From: a virus
IMG/VR virus record: IMGVR_UViG_3300035158_000062
Location: 1 to 31,281 of that record
Strand: one strand, 5' to 3'
Length of the DNA: 31,281 nt
Each line of letters begins with the position of its first letter. Positions within the stretch are counted from its first letter, which is position 1. This document shows positions 22,899 to 30,912 of the stretch, piece by piece. The position numbers and the translations under genes are program-made. Under the pieces are notes generated by a model. The model worked only from the letters and a program-made list of their open reading frames with translations, did not search any database and was not told where the DNA came from.

Positions 22899-24634
22899 TG
22901 AAGCGAACGATTACCCTTGCATTCCTGAGCATGCTGGCCCTGACGCTGGGCGTCGTGTGGATCGCTCACGGTGGCGGCATCCATTCCACGGTCGAGTTCT
23001 ACCGTGACGTGTCGGTGGGTGAGTACCAGGCCATGAGTGGCGTGGTCGTGTACGTCACCAACAGCACAGGCGGCAGCCTGACGAACGGCTGGCACACCAA
23101 CTACTTCCGGGTCGGCGGCACGAACAGGCTGGGGCGCACCCCGGTGGGTGCAACATTTACTAACATTGCGTTCGGCACCACCAACCTGTCGAACAGCATC
23201 GTGCTCAACTGGGAGCTGCAGGACGGCATCGAGACGCCCGTGGTGCAGTGGTCAGCGGACGACACGACCTGGACCAACGTGTTCGTGTGCACGGTCACGC
23301 AGACCAGCCTGACCTGGAACGGGACGAACGTGGTGTGGACGAACCAGAACTTCACCAGCGACTACGCCGTGGTCCCGCTGCCGAGCGTGCCATGGACAAA
23401 CGGTGCGGGCAACCCGGTAGACTCGCGGCCAGTGACAGCCGCAGTTGATATGGCCACCAACCCGCTGCTGAATGTGTCCGTGCTGGATATGAGCACCGAC
23501 ACCTACTACAGCAATGACGTCTGGTGGGACGATGGCACGCAGGTGTGGGACGTGTTGAACGGCACCTACTACGAAGTGAGCGGCACCTATGACGTGTTCG
23601 ATGCGCTGTTCCAGGAACTGAAGGACACGAACGGGGTCATGTCCCATGACTGGCAGGACCGCACGCTCCATGACACCAACGGATCCGTGGCGCTGGACTA
23701 CAGCAGCCTGACGGTCACGGTGACTGCGCTGGAGATCAACGGGCAGCTGATCCTTGCCACCAACGGACTGGGCACGAACGTCAACGCCAACGGGTACACG
23801 TTCACGAATGCTCGGCAGGGCGTCGTGTCCGGGGAGCTTGCCACGGTCGAACAGATATGGGATGGCACGAACGGTCTGATCAACAGCGACGGCAGCGTTG
23901 CGATGGCTGCGGATCTGGACATGGGCAGTAACTCCATTATCAACGTGGATACCGGCACCATTGTCTACATCGACGGCGACAGCGTGCAGGACAAGATCGG
24001 CGCGGCCAGTAACAACGTGCTCGCAGAAGCAGAGACCTACACGGACGGGGCGACCAACGGGCTGGCATCGGAAGTGTTCGTGACCAACAAGACAGTCGGG
24101 GTATCGAACTCGCTGGTGGCCTACGCAGACAGCCTGACCAATGCGGTGGATTTGGCTACGGTCCTGAGCAACGGCACGGATGCGACAGATCAGGACATCA
24201 CGAATGTCGGCACCCTGTACGCGGACTATGTGGTGACGGCGCAGCAGGACTGGAAGTTCGGCATTACCAACATCCAGCCGGTCAGCGCGACCGAGTCGAA
24301 TATCGTCACGGCCAGCTTCACACCACCCTATGACGGCTACTATGACATCACGCCGGGGGCACGGTTCCACGCCCAGTTCTACACGACCCCGCCTGTGTCA
24401 TGGACGAACTACCTCAAGCGCAGCGGGGTCAGCATCAGGAGCCGCGACGAAGACGACGGCAACTTAGTGCTCAATAAATGGTTCGTTGCGGGTGGTCAGG
24501 CATGGGGGGCCAAGGTTCACTTGACGAACGGCGTGAGCGAGACCTTCACGTTCTCATGGATCGCGCCGACTACCGGCAAGACCGTGGCTGTTGAGAACGC
24601 ATCAATCAAGATCGAATATCTGGGAGCGCAGTAA
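22895..24634 (+). CDS. Exported tail-fibre-like protein
   Basis: About 579 residues from ATG 22895 (ATGA overlap with the previous stop; AGAGGTGG upstream). The longer GTG start at 22883 adds only VDKD. A hydrophobic leader (TITLAFLSMLALTLGVVWIA) is followed by Thr/Asn-rich beta domains. Around residues 330-370 is a fibre signature (DGSVAMAADLDMGSNSIINV), typical of trimeric tail fibres. The C-terminus (about residues 460-579) looks like a C1q/TNF-type or receptor-binding beta domain. This would bind the host surface. Confidence 0.65.
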   Translation: MMKRTITLAFLSMLALTLGVVWIAHGGGIHSTVEFYRDVSVGEYQAMSGVVVYVTNSTGGSLTNGWHTNYFRVGGTNRLGRTPVGATFTNIAFGTTNLSNSIVLNWELQDGIETPVVQWSADDTTWTNVFVCTVTQTSLTWNGTNVVWTNQNFTSDYAVVPLPSVPWTNGAGNPVDSRPVTAAVDMATNPLLNVSVLDMSTDTYYSNDVWWDDGTQVWDVLNGTYYEVSGTYDVFDALFQELKDTNGVMSHDWQDRTLHDTNGSVALDYSSLTVTVTALEINGQLILATNGLGTNVNANGYTFTNARQGVVSGELATVEQIWDGTNGLINSDGSVAMAADLDMGSNSIINVDTGTIVYIDGDSVQDKIGAASNNVLAEAETYTDGATNGLASEVFVTNKTVGVSNSLVAYADSLTNAVDLATVLSNGTDATDQDITNVGTLYADYVVTAQQDWKFGITNIQPVSATESNIVTASFTPPYDGYYDITPGARFHAQFYTTPPVSWTNYLKRSGVSIRSRDEDDGNLVLNKWFVAGGQAWGAKVHLTNGVSETFTFSWIAPTTGKTVAVENASIKIEYLGAQ

Positions 24635-24885
24635 TGAGTAAGAGCACTGGAATACTGTTGGCTGTGGCAACCCTGTTGGCTGGGACCGTGGGCGTGGCTA
24701 TTGGAGCGCACTACTTTCAGGAAGAGGTGTGCTTTCTTGAGGGCGCACAGATGGACTGCCTGCACCTTGTCCACTTCACGCCGATACCCAACGCACCTCG
24801 CACGAATCAGGGCGATGTCTACTTCGATTCCGACCTTGACGAAATCATGATCTGCCGGGACGGGACGAACTACGAGGCTCTCTGA
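24634..24885 (+). CDS. Small exported protein with fibre-type C-terminal motif
   Basis: An 83-residue protein in a TAATG overlap with the previous stop. Residues 5-25 form a leader or anchor (GILLAVATLLAGTVGVAIGA). Residues 50-83 hold PIPNAPRTNQGDVYFDSDLD and end ICRDGTNYEAL, a short motif I associate with phage fibre/tail proteins that reads 'P..P.....GDvwfds....l..r.dGt.w..l'. It may be a minor fibre or accessory piece for the neighbours. Confidence 0.6.
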   Translation: MSKSTGILLAVATLLAGTVGVAIGAHYFQEEVCFLEGAQMDCLHLVHFTPIPNAPRTNQGDVYFDSDLDEIMICRDGTNYEAL

Positions 24886-26681
24886 TGCGGCGTGCGCTGA
24901 TAGCCTGCGTGCTCCTGCTGCTGCCAGCCGTGGCGCTGGCTGGCACGAACGTGCTGTGGGTGGCTGGTCCCGGCTGGCTGATTCCCGCGAATCCTGGCGT
25001 GCTGGGTGGCAGCCCTGTCGTGACACCAGGCGTGCTCTACGGTGACCCCGCGTTCTATGGCTACTGGCCGCTAGAGATCACCAACGATCCGAACGACAGC
25101 GCCACCCCGAACCTCGGCTACTACACGAACCGCTGGTACATGGACTATGGCCGGGGCACACCACGCGAAGGCACGCACTACGTCATGGCCAACGGCAACC
25201 ACTACATCCTGATGAACGGTGCGGCGACCGCACTGCGTGCTGACCTGACCAACGAGGTGACATCGGACGTGCTCACGGCGGTCACCACCATGACTACCGT
25301 GACAATATCGGGCTGGATCAAACCACAGAATCCCACGAACACGGACAGCGGCGGCGAACTGGAAGGGTATGTCTGGGACATCTCCCTGGACGATACGTCC
25401 CAGGGCTTCCGGCTCTTCCACCGCAACCATGACGGGGCAGCCAAGAACTTCTTCCGGCTGGGCTACCGGACCAACCTCCCCTCTTACTTCTACTATTTCC
25501 TGGACGGGCAGGAGCGGCAACTCAACCAGCGGTGGTGCCATGTAGCCGCGTCGCAGAACGGGGTGAACGGCTGGCGCTTCTGGCTGGACGGCAGCGAGTA
25601 CACCGGGCGACTGGATCTGGCAGGCAGTGCACCCTACAATACGAACGCCTGGATGACTGACCTGATGCAGTACACCAACGCAGGCACGCCGAAGTCGTGG
25701 CGTCCCAACAGCTTCACCGTCGGCAACTTCTGGAACGGTACGCTGGACGCCTTCAACGGCCCGGTGGACGAATGGAAGTTCAGCACCAACGCGACCGAAG
25801 CCTACATCACTAACCTGATGTTCTCCGGGTTTGCCACGGCCAGCAACTTCTGGGGCTTTACGCGGGCCACCAACTGGTCAGACCCGTGGAGCAATAGCTT
25901 GGTGATGCACTTGGACATGGAGGAGGTGGGCGTCTTCACGAGCGCTTATCACGGCGATGTGAGGACCGGCATTCTGTGCCAGGTGGACGTCAGCAACTCC
26001 ATGGCGTTCAACAGCCGCTATAGTGACTGGTTCACAAACATCGTGGTGGACACGAACATAAACGGACGCACCGAGCATGCGCTGGAACTGAACACCACGA
26101 ACCTGACCGGGACACGCCGCTGGCTGGGTCCGCAGAATCTGCCCACCGAGATGAGCAACAACAACAGCTACACCGTCATGATGTGGCTCAAGTCCACGCC
26201 CAACAATCTGACATATGACGACGGCATGACAGCCTGGGCAGCGCACTCCGATTCAGACCGCTGCGCCCAACAGAACATGCTCGAACACTACTCCTGGGAG
26301 TGCGTGACCAACCCGCCGGGAACTACCACGTATAAGGTCTTCAACAAGATCACTACGCGACGGATGCGAATGGATGAGCGCTGGTTTCACTGGGCGGTCA
26401 CCGTCACCAACAACACGACGGCCAAGGTCTACATCGCCGGGGAACTGCGCCAGACGGGGCCGACCACGAACATTCCGACGCTTTCCGTGCACCAGATCAG
26501 CAAGCGGCAGGCCAGCAACCTGGACTGGCGGTCCAACTATCAGGGGCTGATGGATGACTTCAGGGTCTACGATGTGGTACTGTCGCAGGAAGCCATCGAC
26601 GAGATCCGCATTCGGACCTGCCCCGTTCGGTACGGCTCCTATGGGACATTCCCCGGATACGGCAACGTAGAGGAACGATGA
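24885..26681 (+). CDS. Exported adhesin with two LamG-like (concanavalin-type) domains
   Basis: A 598-residue protein with a leader (RRALIACVLLLLPAVALA, cut near residue 19). The first LamG-like domain spans about residues 55-305: GYWPLEI, ISGWIKP, RWCHVAASQNG, WRFWLDGSEYTG, VDEWKFS. The second spans about 335-585: LVMHLDMEEVG, YTVMMWLKS, RWFHWAVTVTNN, KVYIAGELRQTG, LMDDFRVYDVVLSQEAIDEI. Both show the order typical of LamG_3 jelly rolls, which bind sugars. The role is probably adhesion to surface glycans. The gene overlaps its neighbours by one base and four bases. Confidence 0.8.
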   Translation: MRRALIACVLLLLPAVALAGTNVLWVAGPGWLIPANPGVLGGSPVVTPGVLYGDPAFYGYWPLEITNDPNDSATPNLGYYTNRWYMDYGRGTPREGTHYVMANGNHYILMNGAATALRADLTNEVTSDVLTAVTTMTTVTISGWIKPQNPTNTDSGGELEGYVWDISLDDTSQGFRLFHRNHDGAAKNFFRLGYRTNLPSYFYYFLDGQERQLNQRWCHVAASQNGVNGWRFWLDGSEYTGRLDLAGSAPYNTNAWMTDLMQYTNAGTPKSWRPNSFTVGNFWNGTLDAFNGPVDEWKFSTNATEAYITNLMFSGFATASNFWGFTRATNWSDPWSNSLVMHLDMEEVGVFTSAYHGDVRTGILCQVDVSNSMAFNSRYSDWFTNIVVDTNINGRTEHALELNTTNLTGTRRWLGPQNLPTEMSNNNSYTVMMWLKSTPNNLTYDDGMTAWAAHSDSDRCAQQNMLEHYSWECVTNPPGTTTYKVFNKITTRRMRMDERWFHWAVTVTNNTTAKVYIAGELRQTGPTTNIPTLSVHQISKRQASNLDWRSNYQGLMDDFRVYDVVLSQEAIDEIRIRTCPVRYGSYGTFPGYGNVEER

Positions 26682-27166
26682 TGCGCTCGAGAACAGACAA
26701 CTGGCTGCCTCCTGCACTGCTGCTTTTCACGATCGTCACATTGGCGATTGCATGGCTGATGGCTGGCCCAACGCTGCGGGCTGCGCAGCCTGACGGCTAC
26801 GTCGAACGCTACATCGTGCTTGCCGTGACGAACGTGCCGACGCCTGCCGAGTCGAACACGTACTTCACCTATCTGAGCCTGACTCAGGCGTCCCGGCAGG
26901 GTGACACCAACCTGCTCACGACCAACAGTATGATCGCTTTCATCACCAACATGGCCGCATTGCCGAACGACCAGAAGCACGGCTATGTCATTTCAAACTT
27001 CAACTGGTGGGCCGACAATCCGACGAACATGGATCCGACCGGCTGGCCCGACCTAACCAACATCACGGACCAGGAGATTGCGGACTGCCAGCACATCGAG
27101 CAGCAGCTTTTCCAAGTGTGGGACATAGAAACAAACGACCTTGCCGGGGGGCAGGCGATATTCTAG
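26678..27166 (+). CDS. Small membrane-anchored or exported protein
   Basis: A 162-residue protein from ATG 26678 (or 26681), overlapping the LamG gene stop. An N-terminal hydrophobic helix (about residues 11-30, PALLLFTIVTLAIAWLMAG) may be an anchor or signal. The rest is Thr/Asn-rich, with LTQASRQGDTNLLTTNSMIA and WADNPTNMDPTGWPDLTN, resembling the fibre neighbours. No family is recognised. Last of the fibre group, before the lysis genes. Confidence 0.55.
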   Translation: MMRSRTDNWLPPALLLFTIVTLAIAWLMAGPTLRAAQPDGYVERYIVLAVTNVPTPAESNTYFTYLSLTQASRQGDTNLLTTNSMIAFITNMAALPNDQKHGYVISNFNWWADNPTNMDPTGWPDLTNITDQEIADCQHIEQQLFQVWDIETNDLAGGQAIF

Positions 27167-27177
27167 GGGGTGGTCCA

Positions 27178-27504
27178 GTGACCGAAGAGGGATTCCAGGC
27201 CAAGGTTCTGACGCACATGGGCGAACAGACTGCCGAGATGCGCAACATCCGGGGCTGGATGGAAACGCTGGACGGCAAGGTCGACGAGGTGCGCACGGGC
27301 AAGGCACCTGTCTGCCAGCAGCATTCGGAAGACATCAGGGAGCTGCAGAAGGCGAAGACCAACGGGAACGGGCAGATGAAGGCCGACGCCCGCCGGCAGG
27401 GGCTGTTCACATCAATCGCCACGATCATCGCCATGGCCATCATGCTGGCCGTTCAGTGGTTGGCCCAGCGGTTCGGCTGGCATGTTGGGGGGTCATCCCA
27501 GTGA
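27178..27504 (+). CDS. Holin-like or XhlA-like membrane protein
   Basis: A 108-residue protein from GTG 27178 (AGGGGGTGG upstream). Residues 1-75 are soluble and helical (EQTAEMRNIRGWMETLDGKV), followed by one transmembrane helix (about residues 83-103, SIATIIAMAIMLAVQWLAQ) near the C-terminus. This layout fits XhlA-type or single-span holin-like proteins. It sits in front of a lipoprotein with a second TM segment, so a lysis cassette is likely. The frame beginning at 27007 lies inside the previous gene. Alternative: a membrane scaffold unrelated to lysis. Confidence 0.5.
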   Translation: MTEEGFQAKVLTHMGEQTAEMRNIRGWMETLDGKVDEVRTGKAPVCQQHSEDIRELQKAKTNGNGQMKADARRQGLFTSIATIIAMAIMLAVQWLAQRFGWHVGGSSQ

Positions 27505-27908
27505 AACCCACCGTCCTGCTCCTGCTTGCCGTCCTGTGCCTTTGCTCCGGGTGCGTGATGTACCGGGGCGTTCGCGCTGGGATCCGGTACGGGGGGGAAA
27601 TGATCGGCTTGATGGAAGAGGGTGGCGAAGAGGTCAAAGAAAGCGAGAAGTTACAGGCTGCCGAGAACGCTCTGGTCTGGATCATACGCCACATGAAGAA
27701 CCACGAGAACGGGAACGGCAAGTCTCTGAAGATTGCTCTGGGTCCACTGAAGCTGGATGGCCTGAGCTTTCGGCACTTCCTGATCCTCATCATGCTTGGT
27801 GTCGTGATCTATCTGTTCGTTGACAGGCACGCCATGGACTTTGTGGAGGCGGGCCAGCAGATGATGCCCGCCCGTGTAGAGCGTGCGGTAGAGGGAGAGC
27901 CTGAGTAA
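27501..27908 (+). CDS. Candidate unimolecular spanin (lipoprotein with C-terminal TM)
   Basis: A 135-residue protein from GTG 27501 (GTGA overlap). It starts with a lipoprotein signal: PTVLLLLAVLCLCSGC with lipobox cysteine C18. A helical periplasmic part follows (about residues 19-88), then a TM helix (about 92-107, HFLILIMLGVVIYLFV) and a 28-residue tail. T1 gp11, the type u-spanin, has about 131 residues with lipobox and C-terminal TM. This protein would link outer and inner membranes and fuse them at lysis. The tail after the TM is longer than in T1 gp11. Not proven; it may be another membrane lipoprotein. Confidence 0.5.
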   Translation: MKPTVLLLLAVLCLCSGCVMYRGVRAGIRYGGEMIGLMEEGGEEVKESEKLQAAENALVWIIRHMKNHENGNGKSLKIALGPLKLDGLSFRHFLILIMLGVVIYLFVDRHAMDFVEAGQQMMPARVERAVEGEPE

Positions 27909-28408
27909 TGCACCCACACAACCCTACACGCTGGCAGGAAGTCTACTACCACGAAGAGCACTGGCTGGAGCGTGTTGATGACAATTGCTGGCAGCTGATG
28001 CGCTGGGTGCAGATCGTCACAAACTACGGCCTCGTCGCGGTTTATCCCGAATACCTGTTCGATAAGGACAGCGTGGTGCGCAACTCGCCAGACTTCATGC
28101 CCAGCCTAATCCACGACTTCCTGTACGACCACCGCATGTACAAGGGCGGCAAGGAAGCCACCAGGCTCGAGGCAGACCGGATATACACCGAGATGAACCA
28201 GCGCAGTGACTGCCGGTTCAATCGTCGCCGGTCTGGAATCCGGCACCGTGGCATCCGGCTGTTCGGGGTGTGGGCCTGGTGGTGGCGTCCGCGGCTGAGC
28301 AAGAAGGTGATACGCCCGAAGCCGCTGCCGACCGAACACCTGCACGTATACAGTAACCGCGACCCTGACCCCAGCCTTGGCCCCATCTTCCTGCTGATTC
28401 CCGCCTGA
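27908..28408 (+). CDS. DUF1353-like protein
   Basis: A 166-residue protein starting in a TAATG overlap. It has the DUF1353 pattern: PDFMPSLIHDFLYDH (His69-Asp70), then ATRLEADRIYTEMNQR and a later Arg-rich, Trp-rich part (RGIRLFGVWAWWW). The 'HDyLY' pair recalls the phospholipase A2 catalytic site, so some have suggested a lipid- or wall-acting enzyme, but the activity is not settled. It is commonly found in phage lysis or tail regions. Here it follows holin- and spanin-like genes, so it may be part of lysis. Confidence 0.7.
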   Translation: MHPHNPTRWQEVYYHEEHWLERVDDNCWQLMRWVQIVTNYGLVAVYPEYLFDKDSVVRNSPDFMPSLIHDFLYDHRMYKGGKEATRLEADRIYTEMNQRSDCRFNRRRSGIRHRGIRLFGVWAWWWRPRLSKKVIRPKPLPTEHLHVYSNRDPDPSLGPIFLLIPA

Positions 28409-28428
28409 CGAAACCTGCAAAAAACTGC

Positions 28429-28457
28429 TTGCTTCCCATCACGGCTAGTCGTAGTAT
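28429..28457 (+). promoter_or_regulatory. Possible promoter in the 98-base gap before the right module
   Basis: TTGCTT (28429-28434) and TAGTAT (28452-28457) are spaced by 17 bases, in the only gap near this point and just before a run of small genes of different type. The match to consensus is moderate (three and two mismatches). Position supports it as the start of a second transcription unit. Confidence 0.45.
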
Positions 28458-28506
28458 GCTCCTGACGGTACGGGAATCAACCCGGCCAAACAGAAAGGCT
28501 CCAGCC

Positions 28507-29067
28507 ATGATGAAGCGTACTGATCCCAGCCCCATCTGCCCCAGCTGCAACGCCGAGATTGACACCGACCTGGAATTCGCGCTGACCTGCGACCGCTGCG
28601 GCAAGGAAGTCTGCGCCAAGTGTTCCGTGCCGGTGGAGGACGGTGCCGAGCACTACTGCCGCCAGTCCTGCTACCGTGAGGAGCTTGGTCACCCGCCACC
28701 GCTGCCGCAACACTGTGACAGCACGGCGCTCCAGGAAGCACGCAAGCGCGGCGAGGATCCCCGCACCGTCACCGTGACAGCGCAGGAGTTGCAGGCGCTT
28801 CACAGCTACAAGGACAGGTGGGAGACCATCGGCAAGATCCGCTGCACTTGGTATCACGACGGAGACTGTGACGACGATGCGTACGTGTCTTGCATGCACA
28901 GGGAGTGCGGCAGCGTGGACATCCTGCGCGACGAGTACGCGGAGCACTGTCCATACTGCGGTGACCAGATCCGGGTTGCCACAATGGACGACCTGCGCGA
29001 CAAGTGGCGTGACGACTACCACGAGGCGAAGGGCGACCGGGAGCGCGAGGAAAGGGAGGAGCGGTGA
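28507..29067 (+). CDS. Zinc-finger-like cysteine-rich protein
   Basis: A 186-residue protein with GAAAGG before ATG 28507. The N-terminal 60 residues contain eight cysteines (C11, C14, C28, C31, C36, C39, C51, C55) in CxxC pairs, suggesting a FYVE/RING-like two-zinc treble clef. A second cysteine group (about residues 117-155, including HCPYCGDQI) may be another zinc ribbon. The end is a highly charged helix (REREEREER). Probably a protein- or nucleic-acid-binding regulator; no specific family is recognised. It opens the right module. Confidence 0.6.
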   Translation: MMKRTDPSPICPSCNAEIDTDLEFALTCDRCGKEVCAKCSVPVEDGAEHYCRQSCYREELGHPPPLPQHCDSTALQEARKRGEDPRTVTVTAQELQALHSYKDRWETIGKIRCTWYHDGDCDDDAYVSCMHRECGSVDILRDEYAEHCPYCGDQIRVATMDDLRDKWRDDYHEAKGDREREEREER

Positions 29068-29459
29068 TGCAATCCAGCGTCCTGAACCCCACACCCGAGC
29101 CGCAGATGGGCCTGTTTGAAGACCGCCCGCTCTCATCCGACACCGACCTGCGAGCCATTGTGCGCGTCCTGACGGGCCGACGCTGGCAGACCGCAGCGGA
29201 GGTTGCGAGGTTGGCAGGCTGGGAACGACCGGACAGTGAATCAACGCGGCGCCGGGTGCGGAAGGCGCTGGAGTCGGCAGAAGCGCGTGAGCAGGTTGTG
29301 AGTGGACCGGGCACGCCGGGTTATTGCCTGACCAGCGAGATCACGGTTGAGGAGTTCAGGCGTGCGTGCGCGGCGCGTGTCGCTCAGATCAAGGCAGAAG
29401 GCAAGGCGCTGACGGCGATGCGGCGCGGTTATCATAGGTATGGGAAGGGTGGCAAATGA
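29067..29459 (+). CDS. Winged-helix-like small protein
   Basis: A 130-residue protein. Residues about 25-95 look like a winged helix-turn-helix (LRAIVRVLTGRRWQTAAEVA, STRRRVRKALESAEAR, PGYCLT), followed by a basic helical tail. Such proteins are common phage DNA-binding accessories. ATG 29067 lies in a TGATG overlap; GTG 29064 is an alternative adding one residue. AGGGAGGAG is close upstream. Its stop overlaps the next ATG (ATGA). Confidence 0.65.
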   Translation: MQSSVLNPTPEPQMGLFEDRPLSSDTDLRAIVRVLTGRRWQTAAEVARLAGWERPDSESTRRRVRKALESAEAREQVVSGPGTPGYCLTSEITVEEFRRACAARVAQIKAEGKALTAMRRGYHRYGKGGK

Positions 29460-29875
29460 CCAGAGAACAAATGCTCAAACGGTTCGATGAGCTTGGCGGC
29501 AAGACGCCACGCAACGCCCTGATAATAACCATCGAGAAGTACCGCAACCTGTGGCGGTATTGGGATAATATTCGGGTTTGTGGAGATCATGACCCACATA
29601 GCACGAACTGTGCTCTGTGCAGCGTTCATCTCGCAGACGCACGCACATGCACAAACAACGGCGGCTGCCCTCTGAGGGATAACGACACGCACGGGTGTTG
29701 GACTGACAGTGATTGGGAGGTTATGGATATCGCTATCACACTCAACGACCGCCCCAGATTCAATCGCTACCGCCGCCGCATACTTGAGAGGTGCAAGGCT
29801 GCACTGAAGCAGATGGAGGAATCAGAACGACCCGGCTCACCGGACTCCGGGGGCTGGGTCAACCAAGGAGGATAG
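29456..29875 (+). CDS. Cysteine-rich small protein
   Basis: A 139-residue protein in an ATGA overlap. The middle holds six cysteines with histidines (C42, H45, C52, C55, C65, C71, C81), giving a probable zinc-binding core. Flanks are helical and basic (YRNLWRYWDN, RYRRRILERCKAALKQ). Function unknown. It is the second cysteine-rich gene of the right module. Confidence 0.6.
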   Translation: MTREQMLKRFDELGGKTPRNALIITIEKYRNLWRYWDNIRVCGDHDPHSTNCALCSVHLADARTCTNNGGCPLRDNDTHGCWTDSDWEVMDIAITLNDRPRFNRYRRRILERCKAALKQMEESERPGSPDSGGWVNQGG

Positions 29876-29878
29876 ACC

Positions 29879-30190
29879 ATGACAGAGACGCCGGCACAAC
29901 CGAAACGCGCCCCCGGAGGCACGTGTGGAGCCGATGGTTCGACGATCCCCGAAGTACATATCTACGGATCTCCGGTTCCGTGTCCGCATTGCGGCAAGAT
30001 GTGGACGGCGGACAATGGGCCACAGATGCGCGAGTCACACTGCAAGTACGTCATGCCGACGGGGCCGCATTGCCCCCACTGCGGCGGCATCTGTCGCGTG
30101 TTTCTGCATACGTCGAACACCTCGGATGATCGGCACAGTCCGCTCGATCCGGTTGTTGGGCGAGCAGCCACGGAGGAGGACCAGCCGTGA
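29879..30190 (+). CDS. Zinc-ribbon-like small protein
   Basis: A 103-residue protein with GGAGG a few bases before ATG 29879. Two CPHCG motifs (C35/C38 and C65/C68), plus C55 and C72, indicate one or two zinc ribbons. The rest is low in structure. Probably a nucleic-acid-binding accessory protein; role unknown. Ends in a GTGA overlap with the next gene. Confidence 0.6.
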   Translation: MTETPAQPKRAPGGTCGADGSTIPEVHIYGSPVPCPHCGKMWTADNGPQMRESHCKYVMPTGPHCPHCGGICRVFLHTSNTSDDRHSPLDPVVGRAATEEDQP

Positions 30191-30912
30191 GTGACAATTG
30201 CATAAGCTGCCTAGTCAACAAGCGAACGGGACCAGATCTCAAATGTGATGACTGTCGAGCGGGCAAAGACCCCGGCGCGACACGCCATGAGTATGAGATT
30301 TCATCCAAGGCCATGCACGATCCGCGCTGCCCTGCCGTCATGACTGACAAAGCAGATGCGCAGGAGTTGAAGCCGTGTCGATTACGCGACGCGCTAGCGC
30401 AACTGATTGAGGACTCAGAAGGCGTTGCAGGGCTACACCATAACGGGGACGTAGCCCCGTGGGAGAGCCTTCTTGAGGGTGGCGAGTATGAAGCATGGTT
30501 GCGTGTGTTTGATGAACGTTGCCCCAACCGCCAGCCCTGCGAGGAGTGTGGCGAAAAAGACTTGATTATCCACGGCATCGAAGAGGGGTGTGCTGAGTGG
30601 GAAGACATGGCGAAAAGGCTGGAATGGGAGCGCGACCAAGCACGTGAGGAGTGCAAGGCCAAGGCTGCCGAGATCGAGCGGTATCGGAAGTATGTCGGCC
30701 TTGAGATGACACCGGAGGAGATTGCCTCAATGGGCATGACTGTGATTCGGCAAACGAATGACCAACTCCGCGAACAGGTCAGGGTGTTGCGGGAGGCTAT
30801 CTTGTCTGTTTGCTGCGATCCTGAAGGCAAGGCATGTATGCATGGAAGTGACGGTGACAGGGCTGTGATTGACGAAGCCCTAACCGCAACCGAGGAGACT
30901 GACAATGTGTGA
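30187..30912 (+). CDS. Zinc-ribbon plus coiled-coil protein
   Basis: A 241-residue protein from GTG 30187 (GTGA overlap). The N-terminus has CISC and CDDC pairs (C5, C8, C20, C23), a zinc-ribbon-like start. A further CEEC pair lies near residue 118. Residues about 135-205 form a coiled coil (EDMAKRLEWERDQAREECKA). No family is recognised. Codon use is less CTG-rich than in the structural genes, as in other accessory genes here. Confidence 0.6.
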   Translation: MSDNCISCLVNKRTGPDLKCDDCRAGKDPGATRHEYEISSKAMHDPRCPAVMTDKADAQELKPCRLRDALAQLIEDSEGVAGLHHNGDVAPWESLLEGGEYEAWLRVFDERCPNRQPCEECGEKDLIIHGIEEGCAEWEDMAKRLEWERDQAREECKAKAAEIERYRKYVGLEMTPEEIASMGMTVIRQTNDQLREQVRVLREAILSVCCDPEGKACMHGSDGDRAVIDEALTATEETDNV

